Positions 34,099-42,302 of a stretch of DNA of 64,000 nt are shown here, one piece after another. This DNA is from Centipeda infelix ATCC 43532. Its GTDB lineage: Bacteria > Bacillota > Negativicutes > Selenomonadales > Selenomonadaceae. Numbering within the stretch: position 1 is the stretch's first letter; each line of letters begins with the position of its first letter. Where the stretch lies: NCBI RefSeq assembly GCF_000234095.1, contig NZ_JH376797.1:198493-262492 (forward strand), read 5' to 3'. The notes under the pieces were generated by a model. That model had not been told where the DNA came from, did no database searches, and saw nothing but the letters and a program-made list of their open reading frames with translations. The translations under genes and the position numbers were made by a program.

Positions 34099-35403
34099 AT
34101 GGCTGAGATGAAAATGATTGAAGCCGCGCAGCATGGATGGCGGGGCGCGGTTGATATCCCTGGGGACAAGTCCATCTCGCACCGCAGCGTCATGTTTGCG
34201 GGGCTCGGGGATACGCCTGTGCATATCCGCAACTTCCTCCATGCGGCGGATTGTCTCTCGACGGTTCATGTGATGCGTGCGCTCGGCAGCACGGTCGAAT
34301 TTCTGAACGAAAACGAACTGATTGTTACGGGAAAAGGACTGCATGGACTGACAGAACCGATGACCGTACTGGATGCAGGAAACTCGGGGACGACGCTGCG
34401 CCTCATGATGGGGCTGCTCGCGCCGCAGCCGTTCCTCTCGGTGTTCTGCGGTGACGCATCGCTGACGCGCCGCCCAATGGGGCGCGTGCTCCTGCCGCTC
34501 TCTGCGATGGGCGCACGAATCTACGGGCGAAATACAAACAACAACCTCCCGCTTACGATTGTACCGACGGGAGAGAAGCTGCGCGGCATCCACTATGAGA
34601 GCCCCGTTGCGAGCGCACAGGTCAAGTCTGCGATCCTGCTTGCAGGGCTCTATGCGGATGCATCGACCACCGTGACAGAGCCATATGTATCGCGTGACCA
34701 TACGGAGCAGATGCTCGCGGGCTTTGGCGTGCGTTTGGAGCGCACGGGGACGAGTGTCACCGTTTTCCCAGTGGAGGATGGGGCTTATCGTGCACCGGAG
34801 GAAATCACCGTGCCCGGGGATATCAGCTCGGCAGCATACTTCCTCGTCGCGGGCAGTATCATTGAGGACAGCAGTCTTTTGCTGCGGAATGTGGGCATCA
34901 ATCCGACGCGCACGGGCATTCTGGATGTGCTTACAGAGATGGGAGCGTATATCACGCTCCAAAATGAGCGCACGAGCGGCGGCGAGCGCGTGGCGGATCT
35001 CACAGTCGAGACAGCCCCCCTGCGCGGTGTGTCTTTTGGTGCGGAGATCATGCCGCGCCTCATCGACGAGATTCCGATTATCGCCGTCGCAGCACTCTTT
35101 GCCGAGGGCGATACCGTCATTACAGGTGCTGGTGAGCTGCGTGTGAAGGAGACGGATCGTCTTCATGCGATTGCGACGGAGTTCCAAAAGCTTGCTCCCG
35201 GCAGCATCGAGGAGCGCGAGGATGGGCTTATCATTCATGGAAAAACAGAGATCCAAAGGGCGCAGGCGAGCAGTTACGGCGATCATCGCATGGCAATGTC
35301 GCTTGCTGTTCTCGGTGCGGCGGCGAAGGGCGTCATCATCGAGGAGCCGGATAGCGTGAATATTTCCTATCCGACGTTTTTTTCCGAAATCGAGCGGCTG
35401 TGA
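34099..35403 (+). CDS. aroA: 3-phosphoshikimate 1-carboxyvinyltransferase (EPSP synthase)
   Basis: Transfers enolpyruvyl from PEP to shikimate 3-phosphate. The 434-residue protein has the conserved DIPGDKSISHRSVMFAGLG near the N-terminus, the LDAGNSGTTLRLMMGLLAPQ motif, and the C-terminal KETDRLHAIATEF and SYGDHRMAMSLAVL motifs. The second domain contains the Glu/Asp of IDEIPIIAVAA. It overlaps the upstream edge of cmk's open frame by four bases. Placement with cmk and plsC is common in Firmicutes. Confidence 0.97.
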   Translation: MAEMKMIEAAQHGWRGAVDIPGDKSISHRSVMFAGLGDTPVHIRNFLHAADCLSTVHVMRALGSTVEFLNENELIVTGKGLHGLTEPMTVLDAGNSGTTLRLMMGLLAPQPFLSVFCGDASLTRRPMGRVLLPLSAMGARIYGRNTNNNLPLTIVPTGEKLRGIHYESPVASAQVKSAILLAGLYADASTTVTEPYVSRDHTEQMLAGFGVRLERTGTSVTVFPVEDGAYRAPEEITVPGDISSAAYFLVAGSIIEDSSLLLRNVGINPTRTGILDVLTEMGAYITLQNERTSGGERVADLTVETAPLRGVSFGAEIMPRLIDEIPIIAVAALFAEGDTVITGAGELRVKETDRLHAIATEFQKLAPGSIEEREDGLIIHGKTEIQRAQASSYGDHRMAMSLAVLGAAAKGVIIEEPDSVNISYPTFFSEIERL

Positions 35404-35420
35404 ATGAGGAGGATTTTGAT

Positions 35421-36074
35421 ATGAAACGTGTGATAGCGATTGATGGACCTGCCGGTGCGGGCAAGAGCACCGTTGCAAAGATTGTGGCGGAAAAACTCGG
35501 TTATACCTACATCGACACGGGGGCAATGTACCGCGGTGTCGCGTGGAAGACGCTGCAGCAGTCACAGGAGGCGCGTGATGAGGATATTCTGCGTGCTGTC
35601 CAGGACATCGACGTGCGTCTTGCCTGTACGGAGAGCGGCACACGCGTCACGGTTGACGGCACGGATGTGACGCGTGAGATCCGCACGCCCGAGGTCACGC
35701 ATATCGTGTCGCGTGTCGCAGCACTTGGTTCTGTGCGTGAGAAGATGGTGGAACTGCAGCGTGCGATGGCGGCGGACGGCGCAGTCGTCATGGACGGGCG
35801 TGACATCGGGACGAATGTGCTTCCGAATGCCGACGTAAAGATATTTCTGACGGCATCCGTCGAAGAGCGTGCACGTCGTCGGTATGACGAGATGAAGGAA
35901 AAGGGCTATGCGGTCGATTTCGACGAACTGAAACACGAGATTGCCTCACGCGACAAGCAGGACAGCGAGCGTGCGATCTCCCCACTGCGTCAGGCGGAGG
36001 ATGCCGTTCTACTCGATTCGACCTCGCTCACGATTGATGAGGTTGTCGCTCGTATCTTGAAGCTCTCGGAATAG
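35421..36074 (+). CDS. cmk: Cytidylate kinase
   Basis: Phosphorylates CMP and dCMP. The 217-residue protein has P-loop IDGPAGAGKSTVAK, the NMP-binding helix YIDTGAMYRGVAWKTL, DGRDIGTNVLPNADVKIFLTA, and the lid SVEERARRRYDEM. The frame is open from 35400, but GAGGAGG at 35405-35411 positions the ATG at 35421. It lies between aroA and plsC. Confidence 0.96.
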   Translation: MKRVIAIDGPAGAGKSTVAKIVAEKLGYTYIDTGAMYRGVAWKTLQQSQEARDEDILRAVQDIDVRLACTESGTRVTVDGTDVTREIRTPEVTHIVSRVAALGSVREKMVELQRAMAADGAVVMDGRDIGTNVLPNADVKIFLTASVEERARRRYDEMKEKGYAVDFDELKHEIASRDKQDSERAISPLRQAEDAVLLDSTSLTIDEVVARILKLSE

Positions 36075-36083
36075 GCGGTCACT

Positions 36084-36686
36084 ATGCTGTACGGATTTTT
36101 ACAGATTGTATTTCGGCTTTTTTTTTACATCGTCTTCCGCACGCGTGTCTACGGACGTGAGAACATTCCTGCAGAGGGCGCGGTGATTCTCGCCGCGAAC
36201 CATGCGAGCAACATTGATCCGCCGCTTATGGCGAGCCTCATCGACCGCCCCGTCAGCTATATGGCGAAGATCGAACTGTTCGAGAACCCGATCTTTGGTG
36301 CGGCGATCCGCCGTTGTCATGCGTTTCCCGTGAAGCGCGGCGAATCCGACCGCGGTGCGATCAAGGCGGCGGTTACCGTGCTCAAGGAGGGGCGTGTGCT
36401 CGGACTTTTCCCGGAGGGGACGCGCAGCAAGACGGGGGAACTGCAAAAGGCGGAGGCAGGCGTCGCCCTGATTGCAGCCATGACAGGTGCCCCGATTGTG
36501 CCTGTCGCCATCCTCAACACACACCGCATCTTCTCCAATGGCGGATTTATCCCGCAGCTGCGCATCATGTACGGAGAGCCGATCACGTTCGACGGCGACC
36601 GCAAGAGCAAGGAGACGCTGGATGCGTTCTCTGCTGATATCATGGCACACATTGCACGAATGAAGGATGAGCTGAGCAAAAAATAG
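36084..36686 (+). CDS. plsC: 1-acylglycerol-3-phosphate acyltransferase
   Basis: Membrane-associated acyltransferase making phosphatidic acid. An N-terminal hydrophobic stretch (FLQIVFRLFFYIVFRT) precedes the catalytic HX4D motif AANHASNIDPPLMA, the FPVKRGESDRGAIKA segment and the glycerol-phosphate-binding motif GLFPEGTRSKTGE. Length 200 residues is standard for bacterial PlsC. It ends before a long inverted repeat that probably terminates the aroA-cmk-plsC group. Confidence 0.95.
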   Translation: MLYGFLQIVFRLFFYIVFRTRVYGRENIPAEGAVILAANHASNIDPPLMASLIDRPVSYMAKIELFENPIFGAAIRRCHAFPVKRGESDRGAIKAAVTVLKEGRVLGLFPEGTRSKTGELQKAEAGVALIAAMTGAPIVPVAILNTHRIFSNGGFIPQLRIMYGEPITFDGDRKSKETLDAFSADIMAHIARMKDELSKK

Positions 36687-36692
36687 GTCAGA

Positions 36693-36758
36693 GCCGTTGA
36701 TCGCGTTCTTTTGGACAATGTCATTTCCCGAAAGAATGCGATCAGCGGCCTATTTATA
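36693..36758 (+). terminator. Long-stem terminator-like hairpin after plsC
   Basis: GCCGTTGATCGCGTTCTTT (36693-36711) pairs with AAAGAATGCGATCAGCGGC (36731-36749) apart from two mismatch/wobble positions, with a 19-base loop. CTATTTAT follows. The T-tract is weak, so it may be a terminator or a transcript-stabilising hairpin. Confidence 0.6.
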
Positions 36759-36845
36759 TGGATGCCTTAAGGTTCTCCATAGAATCCATGCAGAAAATTT
36801 ACAGAAAAAAGGGATAATATGTGGAGCAGAGAGGAGGACTGTTCG

Positions 36846-37601
36846 TTGCAGGTATCCATACTTGCGAGTGGAAGTAAGGGAAACTCGGTCTATGTTGAGC
36901 TGGACGGTGTGCGGATCTTAGTGGATGCGGGCATCAGTGCGGCACGGATCACGAAAGGCTTGCGTGCACGCGGCGTAGAGCCGCAGAGTCTCGATGCCGT
37001 ACTCGTCACGCATGAGCACATCGACCATGTGCGCGGGCTGAAGGCGCTGGCAAAGCAATATCATCTGCCGATCTTGGCGACGCGCGGGACGCTTGCGGGC
37101 ATTGACGGTGGCGCGACGTTCGAGGACGATATGCGGGGGATTACGGGAGATTTCAAGATTGGCGAGGTTGCGGTGCACCCCTTTGCCATCTCCCATGACG
37201 CAGCAGAGCCCTGCGGATTCCGCATCGAAGGCTCGCACTGCTGCACGATTGCGACCGACCTCGGCGTTGTCACCGATACGGTGCAGGAGGCGATGGAGGG
37301 GGCGGATGTCCTCGTACTTGAGGCAAACCACGATGCCGATCTCCTGCGTCGGGGCAGCTATCCGTGGCCGCTGAAACGGCGCATTCTCTCGAATCGCGGG
37401 CATCTCGCAAACGGAGAGGCGGCATGGGCACTCACGCGCATGAAGAAACACCCGCGTAAGGTCTACCTCGCGCACCTCTCGGAGGAGAACAACCGCCCCG
37501 CTCTTGCGTGCGATACCGTGCAGGATATCCTTTCCTCACGCGGCATGACGCTCGACGTGGAGAGTTGTCTGCCGGAGGGCGGGGCAGAGATCATTCTATA
37601 A
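36846..37601 (+). CDS. YycJ/WalJ-like MBL-fold hydrolase
   Basis: MBL-fold protein of about 251 residues with SILASGSKGNSVYVELDGVRILVDAG at the start, the metal motif VLVTHEHIDHVRGLK, DVLVLEANHDADLLRRG, and the late KVYLAHLSEENNRP. This is the YycJ/WalJ family, linked in Firmicutes to DNA repair and cell-wall signalling, with a 5'-nuclease activity in some members. GAGGAGG at 36831-36837 lies 8 bases before a TTG at 36846, which matches the usual family start; an upstream ATG at 36819 is the alternative. No walRK genes are nearby. Confidence 0.88.
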   Translation: MQVSILASGSKGNSVYVELDGVRILVDAGISAARITKGLRARGVEPQSLDAVLVTHEHIDHVRGLKALAKQYHLPILATRGTLAGIDGGATFEDDMRGITGDFKIGEVAVHPFAISHDAAEPCGFRIEGSHCCTIATDLGVVTDTVQEAMEGADVLVLEANHDADLLRRGSYPWPLKRRILSNRGHLANGEAAWALTRMKKHPRKVYLAHLSEENNRPALACDTVQDILSSRGMTLDVESCLPEGGAEIIL

Positions 37602-37614
37602 AGGAGATGTCATA

Positions 37615-38718
37615 ATGAACATCCGATTTCACAAGAAAAAGGGGGCTGCACTCGCTGCGGCGGCAGTTTTTGCATCCTTTGTCATATTCGGCGGCTGCTC
37701 GATGGGGACAGCTGCCGACAACTCTGTCGGCGGTCTGAAGCCCGCACAGGCAGTCGATGTATCAGGCCTATCGGAGGCGCGCAATACCCCCGTCGTCCGC
37801 GCGGCAAAGGCGGTCGGCCCTGCTGTCGTCGGCATCACGAACAAGGCGGTCGCCCGTGACTGGTTCAACAACCCTGTCGAGACGGAGGGCGTCGGCTCCG
37901 GCGTGATCTTCCGCAGTGACGGCTACATCGTGACCAACAATCATGTGATTGACGGAGCGAAGGAGATCATTGTCTCGCTCTCCGATGGACGCAGTCTCAA
38001 GGGGAAACTCATCGGAAAGGATGAGTTCACCGACCTCGCCGTTGTGAAGGTGGATGAAAGCAATCTGCCGACAGCGACCTTCGGCAATTCGGATACGGTC
38101 GTGGTCGGTGAGCCTGCGATTGCGATCGGCAACCCGCTCGGGCTTGAGTTTCAGGGCAGTGTTACCGTTGGGGTCATCAGCGCACTGAACCGCACGCTCG
38201 ATGTCAGCGACAAGCGTGTAAAGCTGCTGCAGACCGATGCGGCAATCAGCCCCGGTAACTCGGGCGGTGCGCTTGTAAATGCGGATGGTGAAGTCATCGG
38301 CATCAACAGTGCAAAGGTGGCTGCTGCTGCCGTCGAGGGGATGGGCTTCTCCATCCCGATCAACACGGTGCAGACCATCGTGAACGAACTGATCGAAAAG
38401 GGCTATGTGGCTCGTCCGTACCTCGGTGTATCCGTCTTTGATCCGGCGACGGCGGCACGCTACGGCTATCAGCTGAATATCGACAAGGGCGTCTACATTT
38501 TCCGTCTGACCCTCGATGGGCCGTGCGGCAAGGCGGGTTTCCAACGTGGTGACATTATCCTTGAAATCAACGGCGAGGAGGTCAACAGCGTTGCGGAACT
38601 TCGGAATAAGATTGCCTCGTACAAGGTCGGCGATAAGGTAACGGTGACGTATGACCGTAATGACACGAAGCGCAAGGCAGAGGTCACTCTCGAAGAGATG
38701 CCACAGGAGGATCGTTGA
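37615..38718 (+). CDS. HtrA/DegP-like serine protease with PDZ domain
   Basis: Envelope S1C protease of 367 residues. The N-terminus is a lipoprotein-type signal (LAAAAVFASFVIFGGCSMG), so it is probably anchored by Cys. The catalytic triad can be seen: His in YIVTNNHVIDGAK, Asp in FTDLAVVKVDE, Ser in SPGNSGGALVNADG. A single PDZ domain occupies the last ~100 residues (GPCGKAGFQRGDIILEINGEEV). It degrades or refolds damaged envelope proteins in family members. The stop overlaps the rlmH start codon. Confidence 0.94.
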   Translation: MNIRFHKKKGAALAAAAVFASFVIFGGCSMGTAADNSVGGLKPAQAVDVSGLSEARNTPVVRAAKAVGPAVVGITNKAVARDWFNNPVETEGVGSGVIFRSDGYIVTNNHVIDGAKEIIVSLSDGRSLKGKLIGKDEFTDLAVVKVDESNLPTATFGNSDTVVVGEPAIAIGNPLGLEFQGSVTVGVISALNRTLDVSDKRVKLLQTDAAISPGNSGGALVNADGEVIGINSAKVAAAAVEGMGFSIPINTVQTIVNELIEKGYVARPYLGVSVFDPATAARYGYQLNIDKGVYIFRLTLDGPCGKAGFQRGDIILEINGEEVNSVAELRNKIASYKVGDKVTVTYDRNDTKRKAEVTLEEMPQEDR

Positions 38719-39194
38719 AGATCACGATTGTCTGCGCGGGCAAGATCAAGGAAAAGTACCTGCGCGACGGGATCGCCGAGTATGAGAAGCGCCTGCGTCC
38801 CTATGCGGATGTACGTACGCACGAAATCGCAGAAGAGCGTATGAAGGAGAAGCCCTCTGCGGCGGAAAAGGCGGAGACTATTCGTCGTGAGGGGGAACGG
38901 CTTTTGGCGCAGGTGCCGCAGGGGGCACATCTCATTGTGCTCGATGTGGGCGGCGCAGAACTGTCCTCGGAGGAACTTGCGGCAAAGATTGACCACCTTG
39001 TAGTCACAGGCGAGAGCCATATTGCTTTTCTCATCGGAGGACCCTTTGGCCTTGCGGATGAATTGCGCCGCCGTGCCGATCTGCGGCTTTCCTTCTCGCG
39101 TTTCACATTCCCACATCAGCTTATTCGCCTCTTTCTGGTAGAGCAGATTTACCGTACATTTAAGATCAGCAGAGGAGAGCCCTACCATCTGTAA
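38715..39194 (+). CDS. rlmH: 23S rRNA pseudouridine-1915 N3-methyltransferase
   Basis: SPOUT-family methyltransferase acting on helix 69 of 23S rRNA. The 159-residue protein shows KITIVCAGKIKEKYLRDGI, the SAM-binding knot IAFLIGGPFGLADELR, and the C-terminal LPHQLIRLFLVEQIYRTFKI-like motif (FTFPHQLIRLFLVEQIYR) with GEPYHL at the end. A TTG start at 38715 after CAGGAGG overlaps the htrA stop codon, implying coupling. The pairing with an HtrA protease is common in Firmicutes. Confidence 0.96.
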   Translation: MKITIVCAGKIKEKYLRDGIAEYEKRLRPYADVRTHEIAEERMKEKPSAAEKAETIRREGERLLAQVPQGAHLIVLDVGGAELSSEELAAKIDHLVVTGESHIAFLIGGPFGLADELRRRADLRLSFSRFTFPHQLIRLFLVEQIYRTFKISRGEPYHL

Positions 39195-39202
39195 ATTTTG
39201 GA

Positions 39203-39230
39203 GAAGTGCCGATTTTGGCACTTCTTTTTT
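39203..39230 (+). terminator. Intrinsic terminator after rlmH
   Basis: GAAGTGCC (39203-39210) and GGCACTTC (39217-39224) form a perfect 8-bp stem with loop GATTTT, followed by six Ts. Confidence 0.92.
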
Positions 39231-39289
39231 GTATTTCCAGTGCATATTGTATTCATACCGGCAATCCCTATACAAACCTTTGCGCCGTG

Positions 39290-39298
39290 TGCTATACT
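39290..39298 (+). promoter_or_regulatory. Extended -10 promoter of gdhA
   Basis: TGCTATACT is an extended -10 element (TG, one base, TATACT) with no clear -35 hexamer at the expected distance. The gdhA ATG is 50 bases downstream behind GAGGGAGGAA. Confidence 0.5.
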
Positions 39299-39347
39299 CA
39301 GTCACGTTCGATGAAGGGCACCGAGCAAGCAAGAGGGAGGAATTATA

Positions 39348-40697
39348 ATGTCTGACATGAAACAGTATGTAAATGATATTCTGGATCTGGTATCGAAGCG
39401 CGATCCCGATCAAACGCATTTCAAAAACACGGTCGCCGAGGTTCTGACATCGGTCGTCCCCCTTTTGGAGAAGCATCCAGAGTACAAGAAGCACAAGATC
39501 CTTGAGCGCATGATTGAGGCAGACCGCATCATCACGTTCCGTGTGCCGTGGGTGGATGACAAAGGCGAGATTCAGGTCAATCGCGGCTATCGCGTGCAGA
39601 TGTCGAGTACGCTTGGCCCGTATAAGGGAGGTCTGCGTTTTCATCCGAGTGTCACGCTCGACATCCTGAAGTTCCTTGCCTTTGAGCAGGTGTTCAAGAA
39701 TGCGCTGACGGGGCTGCCGATCGGCGGAGGCAAGGGCGGATCGGATTTTGACCCGCATGGACGCAGCGATAACGAGGTCATGAACTTCTGTCAGAGCTTT
39801 ATGACGGAGCTCTATCGCCACATTGGGCCGAACGTGGATGTCCCTGCGGGCGATATCGGTGTCGGCGGGCGTGAGATTGGCTATCTCTTCGGTCAGTACA
39901 AGCGCATCCGTGACTCGTATGATGCAGGTGTTCTGACGGGCAAGCGTACGGACTACTGGGGCAGCCTTGCGCGTACGGAGGCAACGGGGTACGGTCTGCT
40001 GTACTTCGTGCAGGATATGCTTGCGGCGAAGGGCATCGACCTCGCGGGCAAGACGGTCGTCGTCTCTGGTGCGGGCAACGTTGCGATCTATGCGATTGAG
40101 AAGGCACAGGAGTTTGGGGCGAAGGTCGTGACCTGCTCCGACTCGAATGGCTACATCTACGATCCGGACGGCATTGATCTCGCAGCGGTCAAGGACATCA
40201 AGGAAGTCCGCCGTGCACGCATCAAGGAGTATGCAGCGACCCATCCGAACGCAGAATACCATGAGGGCTGCAGCGGTGTCTGGTCGGTGAAGTGCGATAT
40301 TGCACTGCCGTGTGCGACGCAGGGTGAGATTGATCTGGAGTCGGCAAAGCTGCTCGTTGCAAATGGCGTACAGGCGGTCGGTGAGGGGGCGAATATGCCG
40401 TCGACTCTCGATGCGATTGCATACTTCCAGAGCCACAAGGTGCTCTTTGCACCGGCAAAGGCGGCGAATGCGGGCGGTGTTGCGACCTCCGCGCTCGAAA
40501 TGTCGCAGAACTCCGAGCGTCGTCAGTGGACGTTTGAGAAGGTGGACAAGCGTCTCCGCAAGATCATGTCACACATCTACCGCGACGCAAAGAAGAACGC
40601 GGAACTGTATGCCGACCCCGACGATCTTGTCGCAGGTGCAAACATCACGGCATTCGCAAAGGTTGCGGATGTTATGCTCGCACATGGGCTTGTGTAA
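39348..40697 (+). CDS. gdhA: Glutamate dehydrogenase, hexameric class I
   Basis: Reversibly aminates 2-oxoglutarate to glutamate. The 449-residue length fits the NADP-type hexameric enzymes. Motifs: ITFRVPWVDDKGEIQVNRGYRVQ, the catalytic Lys in SSTLGPYKGGLRFHP, LPIGGGKGGSDFDP, DVPAGDIGVGGREIGYLFG, and the Rossmann motif VVVSGAGNVAIYA. A dedicated promoter and flanking terminators show that it is transcribed alone. It is a major ammonia-assimilation enzyme in rumen and oral Negativicutes. Confidence 0.97.
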   Translation: MSDMKQYVNDILDLVSKRDPDQTHFKNTVAEVLTSVVPLLEKHPEYKKHKILERMIEADRIITFRVPWVDDKGEIQVNRGYRVQMSSTLGPYKGGLRFHPSVTLDILKFLAFEQVFKNALTGLPIGGGKGGSDFDPHGRSDNEVMNFCQSFMTELYRHIGPNVDVPAGDIGVGGREIGYLFGQYKRIRDSYDAGVLTGKRTDYWGSLARTEATGYGLLYFVQDMLAAKGIDLAGKTVVVSGAGNVAIYAIEKAQEFGAKVVTCSDSNGYIYDPDGIDLAAVKDIKEVRRARIKEYAATHPNAEYHEGCSGVWSVKCDIALPCATQGEIDLESAKLLVANGVQAVGEGANMPSTLDAIAYFQSHKVLFAPAKAANAGGVATSALEMSQNSERRQWTFEKVDKRLRKIMSHIYRDAKKNAELYADPDDLVAGANITAFAKVADVMLAHGLV

Positions 40698-40715
40698 GTG
40701 TAGAACCGTATAGAG

Positions 40716-40742
40716 AAGGGCTGCTTCGGCAGCTCTTTTTCT
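40716..40742 (+). terminator. Intrinsic terminator after gdhA
   Basis: GGGCTGC (40718-40724) and GCAGCTC (40729-40735) pair, with one G-U, around a TTCG tetraloop. A-T pairs and a T-run to 40742 follow. Confidence 0.88.
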
Positions 40743-40772
40743 TTGAACACTCGTGCAGAAATGCGGGAACTG

Positions 40773-40781
40773 TGCTATAAT
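40773..40781 (+). promoter_or_regulatory. Extended -10 promoter of uppP
   Basis: TGCTATAAT is a perfect extended -10 element. TTGAAC at 40743-40748 is too far upstream (27 bases) to be its -35. The uppP start is 45 bases downstream, behind GAGGAGGAG. Confidence 0.6.
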
Positions 40782-40826
40782 AGGCGGGATTTTAGAGATC
40801 CTTGTTAGAGGAGGAGTATATTTACA

Positions 40827-41672
40827 GTGGATATTTCATTGATGGAACTGGTGAAGGTTGTCATTCTGGGTATTGTGGAGGGACTGACGGAGTGGCTGCC
40901 CGTCTCAAGTACGGGGCATATGATCCTCGTCGATGAGTTCATCCGGCTCGATGTGTCGACGGCATTCATGGATATGTTCCTCGTTGTGATCCAGCTTGGC
41001 GCGATTCTTGCCGTCGTCGTGCTGAACCTCGAAAAACTTAACCCGTTCCTTAAGAGCAAGTCGGAGGCAGAACGGCGTGCGACATTCGATCTCTGGGGCA
41101 AGGTCATCATCGCCTGCCTGCCCGCCGCCGTGATCGGGCTTGCCTTCAATAAATATATGGAAGAGCATTTCATGAATGCACCTGTCGTTGCTGCAATGCT
41201 GATTCTCTACGGTGTGCTCTTCATCGTGGTGGAACGCTTCAACAAGCGGCGCACACCGCGCGTCGAGAGCCTCGCAAAACTGGACTACCGCACGGCGTTC
41301 ATCATCGGCATGTTTCAGGTGCTCTCGCTCGTCCCTGGGACGAGCCGCTCGGGTGCGACGATCCTCGGTGGTATCATCTTCGGTGCGAGCCGTTATGTTG
41401 CGACGGAGTTCACGTTTTTCCTCGCGATTCCCGTCATGTTCGGCGCGTCCTTTCTGAAGCTCGTAAAGTTTGGATGGAACTACACGGGGACAGAGCTTGT
41501 AATTCTCGCGGTTGGTATGGTGACGGCATTCATCGTCTCCATTCTCTCGATCCGCTTCCTCCTGCGCTACATCAAGCGCAATGATTTCACAGCGTTCGGC
41601 TGGTACCGCATCGCACTCGGCATCGTCGTACTCGCCTATCTCTTTGTGATTGGCGATCCGACGAAGGAGTAA
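40827..41672 (+). CDS. uppP: Undecaprenyl-diphosphatase (BacA family)
   Basis: Integral membrane enzyme recycling undecaprenyl diphosphate to the monophosphate carrier for peptidoglycan and other envelope glycans. The 281-residue protein has several hydrophobic helices and the two family motifs, [24 protein letters not shown] (with the catalytic Glu) and [20 protein letters not shown] start follows GAGGAGGAG. High-level activity is associated with bacitracin tolerance in family members. It is followed 3 bases later by pth. Confidence 0.97.
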   Translation: MDISLMELVKVVILGIVEGLTEWLPVSSTGHMILVDEFIRLDVSTAFMDMFLVVIQLGAILAVVVLNLEKLNPFLKSKSEAERRATFDLWGKVIIACLPAAVIGLAFNKYMEEHFMNAPVVAAMLILYGVLFIVVERFNKRRTPRVESLAKLDYRTAFIIGMFQVLSLVPGTSRSGATILGGIIFGASRYVATEFTFFLAIPVMFGASFLKLVKFGWNYTGTELVILAVGMVTAFIVSILSIRFLLRYIKRNDFTAFGWYRIALGIVVLAYLFVIGDPTKE

Positions 41673-41675
41673 CAC

Positions 41676-42302
41676 ATGAAAATTATTGCAGGACTGGGCA
41701 ATCCCGGCACGGAGTATGCACAGACGAAGCACAATGTCGGCTTTATGCTGCTCGAGTCGCTTGCGGTGCGTCTGAATGCACCCGCATGGAAGGAGGATTT
41801 TTTCTCTGCCATCACCGAGGTGCGCATTGGCGGAGAGAAAGTATTTCTCGTCAAGCCCTTAACCTATATGAATAACAGCGGCGAAGCGCTCGGTCCGATG
41901 CTTTCCTACTATAAAATAGATGCGGATGAGCTCGTCGTTGTTCACGATGATATGGATATCCCTGCAGGGACGGTGCGTATACGGAAAAAAGGCGGTTCGG
42001 GCGGCCATAACGGCATCAAGTCCATCCTCGCCCATGTGGGCAGTGAGGACTTTGCACGCGTGCGCATTGGCATCGGAAGACCGCCCGCAGGATGGACGGT
42101 TATCAACCATGTCCTTGCGCCGTTTGCGGCGGAGGACGTTTCGAAGATCCGCACAGCAATCGACTATCTCCTCCCTGCGGTGGAGTGTATCGTGACGGAC
42201 GGTGTAGACCTTGCAATGAACAAGTACAATCCGCACAAGAAAAAAGCGAAGAAGCAAGAGGGAAGTCATGAAGCCCAAGAATCAGGCGGCACGTCCGCAT
42301 AG
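41676..42302 (+). CDS. pth: Peptidyl-tRNA hydrolase
   Basis: Releases tRNA from prematurely dropped peptidyl-tRNA. The 208-residue protein has KIIAGLGNPGTEYAQTKHNVGFMLLE with the catalytic His, VFLVKPLTYMNNSGEALGPM, VVHDDMDIPAGTVRIRKKGGSGGHNGIKSI and FARVRIGIGRP. It has a basic C-terminal tail (NPHKKKAKKQEGSH) about 15 residues longer than the minimal family, which overlaps the start of the radical SAM gene. Confidence 0.97.
   Translation: MKIIAGLGNPGTEYAQTKHNVGFMLLESLAVRLNAPAWKEDFFSAITEVRIGGEKVFLVKPLTYMNNSGEALGPMLSYYKIDADELVVVHDDMDIPAGTVRIRKKGGSGGHNGIKSILAHVGSEDFARVRIGIGRPPAGWTVINHVLAPFAAEDVSKIRTAIDYLLPAVECIVTDGVDLAMNKYNPHKKKAKKQEGSHEAQESGGTSA

Noticed and set aside
33919-35643. 574-codon minus-strand frame opposite aroA and cmk
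   Set aside because: Length is explained by GC-rich codon bias. The translation is rich in His, Arg and Cys with no recognisable domain, and both genes on the plus strand are certain.
36693-36758. Long inverted repeat after plsC as a further member of the palindromic repeat family
   Set aside because: Its arms (GCCGTTGATCGC) do not resemble the GGAATC-CTGATAAA arms; treated as a terminator-like hairpin.
38493-40436. 647-codon minus-strand frame across htrA, rlmH and gdhA
   Set aside because: It spans three well-supported plus-strand genes plus a terminator and a promoter, so it cannot be a real gene.
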